NCBI GenBank assembly: GCA_963931865.1
Contig: OZ007517.1
Coordinates: 3,857,707-3,921,706, forward strand
DNA length: 64,000 nucleotides
Reading direction: 5' to 3'
Source of the DNA: Axinella damicornis
Taxonomy: Eukaryota; Porifera; Demospongiae; Axinellida; Axinellidae
Position 1 is the stretch's first letter, and every line of letters starts with the position of its first letter. Positions 37,872 through 47,880 of this stretch are shown here, piece after piece. A model generated the notes under the pieces. It saw only the letters and a list, made by a program, of their open reading frames with translations, had not been told where the DNA came from and made no database searches. The position numbers and the translations under genes were made by a program.

Positions 37872-40800
37872 CTAATCATGCAATGGGACAAAAATGAATC
37901 CCCCTTCAGGATCATCCCTGTCTCTAGTCAGACGGAGTGGCTGTATTTCTGAAGGTTGATCAGTGTCTTCACTACTGCTGTCATCCTCTTCTTGTGCATT
38001 GGTAACTACTACCTTCATTTCACGATAATAGTTTCTTCTGCATCTTAAATTCCAGATTCGAACACCAACATGATATATCACAATTCCTACCATTGTTCCA
38101 CATGAAACGGCCATTGATATGAATGCAACGATAGTCTGATCCCCATTTCCAGTTCCAGTATACAATGTTGCAGCTGAAAGAATGGCTATGTTGACAAGAA
38201 ATGAACCTTCAAGTACATCGAGAAGCCAACTCCGGTAGATACCCAGGAATGCCCATTGCAACACTAGCAAGAAAGAGGCAGCTACTCCTGTGAGGAGAAC
38301 ATTAAAGGAAGCATCACCCAGTGCACCAAATAGAAAAAGTATGAAGCGAACAAGCAACAGCAGCCCTGTCCAGAAATGGTACCTATCCTTATATGGACCA
38401 GTGTAGGCATCAAGTAGTGGCTTTAGCCTCCTAACCCACCCCAGAGGACGATACCAAGACCTCTTCTGCAAGCACTGGATGGAAAGCACAATGACGGTGT
38501 AGGGAACTAAGAAAGCTAAAGCAAAGATGACTGCTAGTATAAAGAGAGCAATGTGTTTTCCTCTTAAGTAGTTTATATTGCCGTCAGGGAGCCACACAAT
38601 CTGTCTATCGTCAGAATAATCCAGAAAGGTAAATGAGAGGGCCGTGAAGACAGCATTAAGTATCTTTGCATACGAGAGCAAGAACAGAGTTGCAAGTACT
38701 TTGGTGGAATTCCTTCCAAACAGACGAGATGCCTTCGTGTTATAATGACTTGCTATAATGATCAGAGCAACAATCATCCACACATAAACTGGGAACACAA
38801 ACTGGAGCCAGGCTTTTGAGTACATGTTCATTCCGTCATAGAAGCAAGTTTCAATTCCTAAATTCAAACTCAGCCACGATGTGAAGTAGGGAAGCTTACA
38901 TACTATGTCTCTGAGAATTTTGTCGCCAGTATTGCTTACTTGGCAAGGTAGGAAGGACGAGCGATTTCCTTGTACAATATTGGCATAAAAAATAAGGCCG
39001 CTTAGTGTTCCTTCAGCCACTGTCAAGTTACACACAATTAGGAGAGCTACTAGCGCCAAACCAGCTACTCCAAATGCTAGAAGTAGTGAGAGATACGTGT
39101 TTTCACATTTTCTGCATCTGTTTGATCCCAACACGAGGCTAAATCCTTGTTTGCACTGTCCACATAATACTGCCGAACGATTGAATTCACATTGCTCATC
39201 TGAAGTTTCTAGATGTATATCATTGTCTCTTTGAATGCAGTAGTCGAATGGACAGTGCTTGTGGATAGCAATCCTTCCACTTTGATTTACATGAGTAGTA
39301 ATATCTGTGTTTGAATACCCGATCCAAATTCCTGCCGGACGATGAACTCTTTGTGTGTTTATGTCACAACTTAGTCCTGCATCTTCAAGAATGAATTCGC
39401 ATCCACATTTTGGAGGAAAGCCTCGTGGTGTGAAGCCCAGCGGACAAGGAGAGAGTTGGATGGTGAGTATGGGAGGTTGATATAAGTAGTCAAACAGTTC
39501 CGAGGGGTTTTCAATTGTCAGCTTCAAGTACTCTACATTGTTGCTCGAGAATACAGCATAGCTTAAATTGGTGCAATACCCACTGACTGACTGTGAATCC
39601 TGCAAATTCCCAAGAGAATGCAGCTGAGCTGAGTCATGAAAGTTTGCTCTTACAATTCCTCTGACAGGCCCGTTTCTTTGACCAACGGTGACTACTGTGA
39701 CATTAAAGTGAGCACCTGGGAAAGTTGCCACAGTTCTCTGTTTGTAAGCACAGTTCTGCAGAGTTCCATCACAGAAGCATACACCAATTGGATCAGAAGA
39801 TATGTCCGACTTTCCGGGCTTATTGGTGAAGTCAAAGATTTCATCATATGTGATAGTATCTGATGGATTTGCATGTATAGGCCAAGTTGGAAGTTTGTAT
39901 GTGCTGGGGTTGCAGGTGTCAAAATATCCTCCATAAATTGATGCACCAGCATCACTAGCTGTATTGTTCTTGAATTCAAACACAATGCCAGTTTCATTGT
40001 ATGGCATGCCCAAAGGAACATCCGGCTGTAGTGGGCAGGGGTAGTTACCGTAGGGGGATAACTCCTCTTTGATATACATGGCTCCGCCTACCTCACTGGC
40101 TCTGTTGTTTATGAAGGAGATCTTTGCATTTAGCTTGGGGTAAAGGTACGAGTACAACAGAATAAGACCTCCACCCCTCACTCCACTGTTGTTCTTGAAG
40201 ATGTTCTCACCTTCAAAGAACACATTGGATTTCTCTGCCAGTAGTCCGGTACTAGTGTTGTTTTCGAATTGGCAGCTTGCAAAGGTGGCATTCCTTATGC
40301 TATGCAAATACACGGTAGCACGAGTTACAGTGGCATTGGTCAACTTATAGTTCAATATCGGGAGGACTGTGCTCTTGTTTGGTGTTTGATGGTCACGAAA
40401 TGAAGTATCTTGAATGATAAGGTGGACATGACCAGCAGTGATAAGGTCTGTGAAGGTACCGTAGGATCCTTCAGATGTAACTGCGAGTGCTGATCCAAGG
40501 TAGCCGGTGTTGTTTGCAAATGTGCATTTCTGTACTCTCACAACAGAGACTGGAGGAGCTTGGCAGTTATATAAGGAGACAGTGCTTGGATCTCTCTGCG
40601 TCCCCAAGTCTATCCACAAAGCTCCTCCAAAGTCAGCAGTATTATTTGTAAATGTGACGTTTGAGAGTGATATCATGTCCAAACTAGAAAATTGCCTTGC
40701 TCTGTATACACATGGAGGGAACAGTGTGTAAATGACTATGGCTCCTCCATATCGAGATACTCCAGATCTGAAAGTACTGTTTTCAATACTGATTGAATGG

Positions 40801-42116
40801 TAAGGTGTGGCTGGAGCGACTATAATGCCCAGATTTCCAGCTCCAATGGCGGCTGCAAATTGTTGCCACGATCCTTTTGTACTTCCACCAACTTTTGGAC
40901 TTAAAACGTTGCCATCCATTGTCACATTTTTGATCTTTATGGAATACCTGTGACATAGGTTTAAAACAATTCCCACTCCAGCAGCAGCATCTACTGCCGC
41001 ATTTCTCACAATTTCTGTGTTTAAAATGTGCACACTACCTGCTTGATTGGTATAATTTACAGTGCAGGAAACCTCTGTTGGTCTTAGCTCCCAAGATTCA
41101 GCTGCGTATAGGGACATACCCCCACCGAGAAGTGCCCTTCCTCCTTCAATATGACAGTTGTCTATTACAATGTTGTGAAAACCAGAGTTACCTTTAGGGT
41201 GAATAGTATCAACGGCGAGGTTTGCTCCATGATATGCTGCAGCACTTTCATTGTTTTGGTTTTTTGACAAGATTGAATCTTTTAGTTGAATACTCACTTG
41301 AAAACATTGCCGGTCAAGCACAATATGGAGGCCTGGAGGTAATGGTGGTAGGCTGGCATATTGAGGAGTTTTTCCATACATAAATTTTGAAGATGTGATA
41401 GCAAGATTCACCTCAGGAAACTGTGAACATTGTAGCTCATTAAACATAAGCATGAAGTAGAGTAGTGCATTTCCACCTGGGTGGAATGTATCTCCTTCAT
41501 TGAAAATAAAAGCTGATCTTGTTATGCTAGAATTTCCAAGCAAGTTCAAGGCAGCTAGTCCATAACCGGTGTTGTTCTGTACCAGCACACCAAACAGGTC
41601 TAGATCCTCTACTAGAAAAAAACCCAATGCAACGGTGAGATTGTGAAGATCAGCTTGCTGTGGAACATATGGAAACTGATGAACAACCTTAGATACGTCC
41701 GCACCACAGTGCATGAAGGAGAGATTTGCTATCAGCAAGGACTCCACAATCCCAAACACAAATCCACCACCACTTGAATTGCAAGATATTACAGTAGATG
41801 GTTCCATTGGGAGAAAACTCTGTGATGACGGTACCAACTGGCTGTCGCCAATCATTCGGAGTCCTGTGATTCCCTTGATTGTTACCAGTTCCTCTACATT
41901 AAGCCAGTGGATACCACTAAGGAAGAAGAACGTTGTGTCTGACTGGAAGTAGTCATCAGACTTGTTGACATAATGACCGAGTGTTTGACAAGTCTCAGAG
42001 CTAACTGTGGACGGGCATGCTTTGTTCAAACTTGGAGTCACGTAGTATACATGCTCAGCAAAGCAGCCTGTTGAAATGACTACTGCACTGAAAACAAGCA
42101 GCAACAAAGCACTCAT
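37872..42116 (-). CDS. Beta-helix ectodomain, eight-span membrane protein (single exon)
   Basis: I start at ATG 42114-42116 (1,414 aa). The upstream in-frame ATG (42147-42149) lies in an acceptor tract (TTGCCTTTTACAG), so a 5' UTR intron probably ends there. Residues 1-20 form a signal peptide (MSALLLLVFSAVVISTGCFA). Next comes a motif block (VYYVTPS, CQTLGHYV, FFFLSGIHWL) and about 850 residues of repeated N-T-A/F..N..G.GGA units typical of pectin-lyase-like parallel beta-helices, with many N-glycosylation sites. A Cys-rich neck follows (CPLGFTP, CGQCKQGFSLVLGSNRCRKC). Then come about eight hydrophobic spans, with PYKDRYHFWTGLLLLVR before span five, and an acidic tail (EEDDSSSEDTD). I expect a cell-surface receptor or adhesion protein. 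The ligand and role are unknown. Confidence 0.85.
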   Translation of the reverse strand: MSALLLLVFSAVVISTGCFAEHVYYVTPSLNKACPSTVSSETCQTLGHYVNKSDDYFQSDTTFFFLSGIHWLNVEELVTIKGITGLRMIGDSQLVPSSQSFLPMEPSTVISCNSSGGGFVFGIVESLLIANLSFMHCGADVSKVVHQFPYVPQQADLHNLTVALGFFLVEDLDLFGVLVQNNTGYGLAALNLLGNSSITRSAFIFNEGDTFHPGGNALLYFMLMFNELQCSQFPEVNLAITSSKFMYGKTPQYASLPPLPPGLHIVLDRQCFQVSIQLKDSILSKNQNNESAAAYHGANLAVDTIHPKGNSGFHNIVIDNCHIEGGRALLGGGMSLYAAESWELRPTEVSCTVNYTNQAGSVHILNTEIVRNAAVDAAAGVGIVLNLCHRYSIKIKNVTMDGNVLSPKVGGSTKGSWQQFAAAIGAGNLGIIVAPATPYHSISIENSTFRSGVSRYGGAIVIYTLFPPCVYRARQFSSLDMISLSNVTFTNNTADFGGALWIDLGTQRDPSTVSLYNCQAPPVSVVRVQKCTFANNTGYLGSALAVTSEGSYGTFTDLITAGHVHLIIQDTSFRDHQTPNKSTVLPILNYKLTNATVTRATVYLHSIRNATFASCQFENNTSTGLLAEKSNVFFEGENIFKNNSGVRGGGLILLYSYLYPKLNAKISFINNRASEVGGAMYIKEELSPYGNYPCPLQPDVPLGMPYNETGIVFEFKNNTASDAGASIYGGYFDTCNPSTYKLPTWPIHANPSDTITYDEIFDFTNKPGKSDISSDPIGVCFCDGTLQNCAYKQRTVATFPGAHFNVTVVTVGQRNGPVRGIVRANFHDSAQLHSLGNLQDSQSVSGYCTNLSYAVFSSNNVEYLKLTIENPSELFDYLYQPPILTIQLSPCPLGFTPRGFPPKCGCEFILEDAGLSCDINTQRVHRPAGIWIGYSNTDITTHVNQSGRIAIHKHCPFDYCIQRDNDIHLETSDEQCEFNRSAVLCGQCKQGFSLVLGSNRCRKCENTYLSLLLAFGVAGLALVALLIVCNLTVAEGTLSGLIFYANIVQGNRSSFLPCQVSNTGDKILRDIVCKLPYFTSWLSLNLGIETCFYDGMNMYSKAWLQFVFPVYVWMIVALIIIASHYNTKASRLFGRNSTKVLATLFLLSYAKILNAVFTALSFTFLDYSDDRQIVWLPDGNINYLRGKHIALFILAVIFALAFLVPYTVIVLSIQCLQKRSWYRPLGWVRRLKPLLDAYTGPYKDRYHFWTGLLLLVRFILFLFGALGDASFNVLLTGVAASFLLVLQWAFLGIYRSWLLDVLEGSFLVNIAILSAATLYTGTGNGDQTIVAFISMAVSCGTMVGIVIYHVGVRIWNLRCRRNYYREMKVVVTNAQEEDDSSSEDTDQPSEIQPLRLTRDRDDPEGGFIFVPLHD

Positions 42117-42553
42117 TGTGAATGGGTTGTATCTCCCTGTAAAAGGCAAAGAGATTAATAATTATTGTAGCCATAGTCATTTTGGGTATGCACTTGATTA
42201 CGCTATTGTATGCCCAGTACTGTATGTGCAAACTTTTATAGAAAAAAATCTGTTGATGAATGAATGAATGCACAGTCTACAGCTACTATTGTGATATAAT
42301 AATAACTTGTGTTTGGTGAGTTTAGTTCCTGCAGTGTTAGGCTGCATGGACCGCACCCTGACTCTGGAGATTCAGGGGTGTTATCCCTGCAGCCCAAGGC
42401 AGCACACCCACATACAGTACAGCCATATTAGTGCATACTTCCTTAAGTAAGTTTCAGGAACACCCCTGTGCAATAGAGCATTAATTTTATAGTTTGTAGC
42501 ACGACTTACATCCTGAAGGTAAATTGAGAAATTGAGCCACACCATTCAAGGAT

Positions 42554-42784
42554 TAAGCCTTGGCGAATTATGCTCAAGCATAATAGTACGTGGAAATTAT
42601 TTAGTAACACTGGCAGCTTAGTTCGGAGTTTGCATAATATAGGCCACATGTGCTCATGAATGACATTATCAACAAGCATGTAATGTGAGCATAACAACCG
42701 ATTTTAAAGCATAATTAAATCAGTTTAAGAGCATTGGAGCATAGCATAATTGGACAATTTTTGAGAATAATTCGCCAAGGCCTA
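42554..42784. mobile_element. TAAGCCTTGGCGAATTAT-ended element
   Basis: TAAGCCTTGGCGAATTATGC is mirrored by GAATAATTCGCCAAGGCCTA. 230 bp, AT-rich, GCATAAT motifs inside. Lies upstream of the beta-helix membrane gene. Confidence 0.6.
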
Positions 42785-44780
42785 TCAAAATCAGCTTTTC
42801 ATGCTAATGTTATGTGAGGCATGCCAATCATATACTATTGTTTGTTGAAGGGGCTGTATAGTTAAGTTAACATGCAACTGTTGGCATATATACATTCTCT
42901 AAGGTGGGTGTAGGTTAGCCCACTCTATTCAGATATATCAATCAATAACTGGAGGTGTATCAGGCCTGGGAACGAGGCTACTAAGTCTCAACACCGATAC
43001 TGGTATTGGTATCAGTCCCGATACCAGCTACCTCCATGCAGTGTAAAATTAAAAGGTGAGTTCCTTTGCCGTGTTCCAGAAATGCTTCAGAACAACACAT
43101 ACACAGAATTCAAATTAGCTAATGCTGGCCAGACACACATGCACCACCGTCTTTATTTTTTTCTACCTGTTAATTTAGTACATGTACCTCTTTTGGATGA
43201 CTTTCACGTACCAATACTGGTGACCTGCCGGTCATTCAAGCACTGTCAATCCAACCAAAAACGGGAGTTGTACCGGTAGTTGTGCAACCGTCACTCTGTG
43301 TAAAATCTACTGCTGTACTTCCTATCGTAACTGCAGTAGCTATTATACAGCTGCTTGTTTTGTAACATAGCAGCCAACAAATCGAAGGACTGGTACTTTC
43401 ACTCGGTTATATAATGTGAGAGTATTATACATCATAACTATGTAGGCAGCATATGAAGGAAGTGAGATCATGCATGCTGCACGATCAACCACAACAAAGC
43501 ACATCACACATACCATAGTAGGAATAAAGCCAATTTGTTACTACGTAAGAGCCTAAGAAGTAGCATCCGACCCACCATACTGATCATAGCCGGGTGGGCT
43601 GAAATCATAATTTATCAGTGTATGCAAGATGTGGATATGTCGTATTTAGTGGTTTTTAATTGCTGCAGCATATTCAACCAAGAAAAGTGATTGTAGATAA
43701 CATCCTTTAATATAATTATTGTGTGTGTGTGTGTGAGATGCATGTGTTCAATGTGAAGGATCGACTAGATTAATGACTCGTGTGATCTTCATACCAATAA
43801 TTATATACATGACTTTGATTTCAGGTTTGCAGAACCTTGTTGGACCTCATGCAGAGTCAGCGCATTTCTATCTGAAGGTTGAGAGTTCATGCAGTGCCTT
43901 CCATATTTGCAACACAGTAATGTGGGACCCATGCATGCCAGTGTGCTAATGCTCTTCACCAGAGAAGCTATCACACAATTAAGTGAGTCAGAGGTGACAC
44001 CAGACTCATGCAGTGAGGGGTGGGGTGTAGCTGCGTGATACATTAGCAGAGATAGCTACCACTCACTGAGGGATAACCTTTATAGCTATTCTTTTAGGTC
44101 ACATCGCCGTATTATTACAAGCTACTCTACATTGCAGTATCCCAGTACAACATTATTAGCATACACTGATTTTTGAAATGCTATATGCACACTCCTTATA
44201 TACATTTCAAAACCTAGATGTTTAGCTTTCTCGTCAGGCCACTGTGAAAAAAGCACAGTATAAGCTAGTTTAGAACACCATTATACTATAAGGGTGGTTA
44301 TAATAGATCTATTAATACGCTATAAGTTATAGCTTGTAGTATAGTTAGCCTTTGCTATTGTTGCAAGTGTGACAATCCTTGTTTAACATCCATTGCACCC
44401 TGTAGCAGTCAAATGATACCCATAAGAATTTATATGCAAGGTGTAATAGCATAGATAATAGAATACTCACGTAAGTATTCTATTATCTATGGTAATAGTA
44501 CATGCTCTGCCACTTCTTAAAGCTGTTTGCAGCAGTAGGTAAGCGTGGAATATAGCCATCCATATCCCGGACTGGGCATGATTGCTCCTTACAGTAGAGA
44601 CTTAAATGTGACAATCCTTGTTGAATTCAGCCCTGACTTACCACAATCTGTTTACATGACCTAATCTGCAGACTCCTGAATCCGGAGCTACCAGCTGTAC
44701 GAGGCTACCAGCTGTATTGTCTCAAGATTCCGGAATGTGCTTAACTTCAGATTGCTACGTTGGATTGCAGTTACCGTCTT
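42785..44780. other. No gene recognised
   Basis: A solo GGCCTGGGAACGAGGCTAC end lies at about 42964. A hairpin at 44452-44490 (ATAGATAATAGAATACT / AGTATTCTATTATCTAT) and a short TG run near 43720 are the only structures seen. Confidence 0.4.
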
Positions 44781-44804
44781 ACATGCAGAGATTGCACTCT
44801 AGTA

Positions 44805-45200
44805 TTTTAGCCTCGTTCCCAAGCCCGCTTGCCGCTTTCGGTTGCATGCACGAAAGAACGTCGAACGCAAAGGGCCGGCCTGGTATGTTTCCTCACATGC
44901 ATGACATCGAGGGTAGAAAGGTGGTAGAAAGGACTTGAACGTGGGCAAACTGGGGTTCAGAACACCAAGAGAGCTGAGGTACCAGGTAACTTACCACACG
45001 TATCTAGCTAGCGGGGGGAGACTGTCATACACACCGCATTGAACGTGTAGTTGGTTGAACAATACGCAAAACTTTGCTTTTTTGTTCTGAAATTTTGTCA
45101 ATTATGTAATGCTCATGTGAGGAAATATACCAGGCTCTCCCCGCTTTTCCGTACCGCAAGTGACGAAAAGCTGGGCGGGGCCTGGGAATGAGGCTAAGTA
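44805..45200. repeat. CCTCGTTCCCAGGCC-ended element
   Basis: TAGCCTCGTTCCCAAGCCCG at 44809 pairs with GGGCGGGGCCTGGGAATGAG ending near 45196. The interior includes a tRNA-like stretch on the minus strand (44930-45000; B-box-like GTTCAAGTCC). Confidence 0.5.
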
Positions 45201-45561
45201 GGCCAGTGTACATCTTTACCATGCTAATGATCATGATGACATGCAAAACATTTCTAACACGAAGGAGAGAAGTATTACACACACAACAGAAAAATGTACA
45301 GTAGCAGTTAACTCTAGATTGACTTATCATTGACACAACTGAAACATCCTAGGAAAATGAAGCATTGCATTGAGTGCGTAGCTGCTACCTTGCAAAGAAC
45401 GTTCAACTCAAGAAATAGGGCTCTTAGAAAACGACACTCGAAGATGATTTGTTTCACTGATTTTGTAGTTGTGCATGGCCTGTGTGGATAACAATACAAT
45501 AGCTAAAACATTAAACTTTAACTGTGAATCACATAGAACTACAAAAGTGGACTATAAAACA

Positions 45562-46068
45562 ACCAGAGGAGGTTGGCCACCGCATATGTCACGAGTAATT
45601 ATTGACTTTCTGTCATGTAACAAGTGGTCGGTTATTAAAAGTTATTGCAGATAGCCATACGAATAGAACACCGCTTCTGGGGCTGCTATGGAGTGTTCCC
45701 AGTTGGCAATTGTTGAACGCACTTTGCAAAATCAATGAGACAGCACCGAACCTCCACTCGAGTCTCGTGGGCCAGATGTTAGCGGCACACGTGGGGACCA
45801 TCTGGCCAGGGAGACTACTTCAACTCGTTTCTACCATGCCACAGCTGAATCTTGAAGGGCTCAGCCTTTTATAACGACAACAGATGCCTACGCTTCCCTG
45901 AAAGTCAATATTCCAGTTGATTGAGCTGGGGCGTGATGGTGAAAACTGTCGAAACAATGTCTATGGAAAGTACTGTACTTAACATGCATTACGTAATCCA
46001 TAGTATCAGTTTCATATGACTTTAACGAGACCTGATTAGAAAAGGTCAACCTTGGCCAACCTCCTCTG
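45562..46068. mobile_element. AGAGGAGGTTGG-ended element, copy 2
   Basis: ACCAGAGGAGGTTGGCCA at the left and TTGGCCAACCTCCTCTGTA at the right. About 505 bp. No coding. Confidence 0.75.
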
Positions 46069-46323
46069 TAAAATAACTTAAATCACCCGGTATTCCATGG
46101 CAGTTCCGGTATTCCATGGCAGTTACGTTATACTGTTATTAGAAGCCTTTTCATTATTGCCAATACAGAAGTCTTATTTCCTGTTTCCTTCCAGTCAGAT
46201 TGCCCAATGTTTGTCCTCGTACAGCAAACGGGGAAATCCCAGTATGCTGAGGATGGAAGGCTTTGAAAGACTGTACCATCGCCCTAAAATGAACGCCATG
46301 GGTGGTGTACCATACATGCTCAC

Positions 46324-46498
46324 CGAACAGGGGGTGGGGGCACTCTTTCGAATGTTTTCGTACTCAACCCGAAAGAGCGCCCACCACTGGTTGCGTAGCA
46401 GCAAGCGTGCATGCATCAGAGCCATGTCATCTACATCACTGGAGTCACTAGCACTGTCATCTTGTTCTTCATGCTCACTGTCAAGTTTAGGGATGTCA
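46324..46498 (-). CDS. Orphan minus-strand exon candidate
   Basis: 175 nt with acceptor GGTCACAG and donor GTGAGC, phase 2 to 0. It encodes an acidic serine run (EHEEQDDSASDSSDVDD), then ALMHARLLLRNQWWALFRVE. No family recognised. It lies downstream of the last PTBP exon found, but its sequence is unlike any PTBP part. It may belong to another gene. Confidence 0.4.
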
Positions 46499-46819
46499 CT
46501 GTGACCACCACGTTGTCTTCACTACAATCAAGTGCTTTGACTTTACGGGCAAGCCAACACACACACACCATAGACACACGACACGGATACACACACTCAC
46601 TGAACACGGACTCACAGAGACTTTCTGAAAACAAAGTATTTTTATACACCTCAGATATGCATAGCACTTCTGTCACACGAAGCACAAGGCTAGCACAAGG
46701 TGGGTGCCCATTCGAGTAAACTTGACCTCATACAGGATATTGAGCCAAAAGTGGGGGGGATCCTTCACGAGACTATGGTAATGTACTTTTGGGTTTTCTG
46801 TCTACTCTATGGAACTCAC

Positions 46820-46883
46820 AATCAGCGATGCAACAGCCTCCTCAGTGGAAGTCATTTGAATTAGTGCCATTCTGTGGTCATTC
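46820..46883 (-). CDS. PTBP-like exon j (RRM4, last exon found)
   Basis: 64 nt, acceptor CCTCAG, donor GTGAGT, phase 2 to 0. [20 protein letters not shown] then I, matching RKMALIQMGSVEEAV. The final exon (LHNH..HHLRVSFSK in PTBP1) should lie at lower coordinates but was not recognised. Confidence 0.88.
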
Positions 46884-47833
46884 CTGAGGACAGAGAGAAT
46901 GAAATATGAATATCACCGAGACAGTTAGACTTACAGCGAATTAAGAATGGTACATGTCTGATCCGTGTTGGTGGAACCATTTCTGTCATGGTGCCAGATT
47001 TATACGACAAATGCAGCTCCGGAAGACCTAAACGAAGTTCTGGAAGATAAACTGCACTGTTTTTAGGTATGTACAAACTACAAAGCCAGAGCTCTTCTTC
47101 AGAAGCCTTCAACATCTTCGGAAGATGCTTCCTGATTCTCAGAAGAAAGGTTCCGATAATATAGAGTAGATGTAGATTGGTCACGCTTACTGACATGCAT
47201 AACTCCCTACCACTTACAGTTAGGAGCTTATAACCAGAGCAGTATGGTGATCTAATAGACTAATAGGTAGATGACTTTTAAGTTGTAACGCTGGCTACGT
47301 CCATTTTTTTCATTGTGGATTCACCTTCAAGCCTTTCCTTTGCCAAATTTGCATTATGAGCTTCTAAATTGGCACCTTCATCATGTTTTGTACTCTGCAA
47401 CCTTTGTACTTATTGTAGCCTGGACCCAGTACTAATGATCTCTGTCAGAGATGCTATATATTGCACAAGGCTGTCAGTGCATCAGAGCAATGGAGGACTT
47501 GCACAGACACAGTGAGGGATGCGAGAGCTAGTGAGACCTCCGAAGAGAGAACTGTTGTAGGCTATGCTAATGCCATGAGGGAGGCAAGAGCACAAACAGA
47601 CAGAGGTCTCACCTCCCTCAGCGTCTGCACGAGTCCGGCATAGTCTCTGATGCACCAACAGCATGTGTCTCTGGTGACTTTGTCCAAACATTTCGCGAAT
47701 ACATCAGTAAGTATACGAAGGTCACATGGGACACTGGTATAATCCCGTCCCACTCCCGTTAGTCACACAGTACAAAGTAAGCACGAAGGTCGTGCATCAC
47801 AAGCACCCCCCGAACCCACGACTTTGGTCACTC

Positions 47834-47880
<47 letters not shown>

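Noticed and set aside
42117..42149. Upstream ATG of the beta-helix gene as the true start
   Set aside because: It would put an acceptor-like tract (TTGCCTTTTACAG) in the coding region, while the next ATG starts a clean signal peptide.
47284..47400. Minus-strand [20 protein letters not shown] stretch as an ankyrin or PTBP exon
   Set aside because: It begins after a CAG but has no clear donor and no match to the neighbouring PTBP exons.
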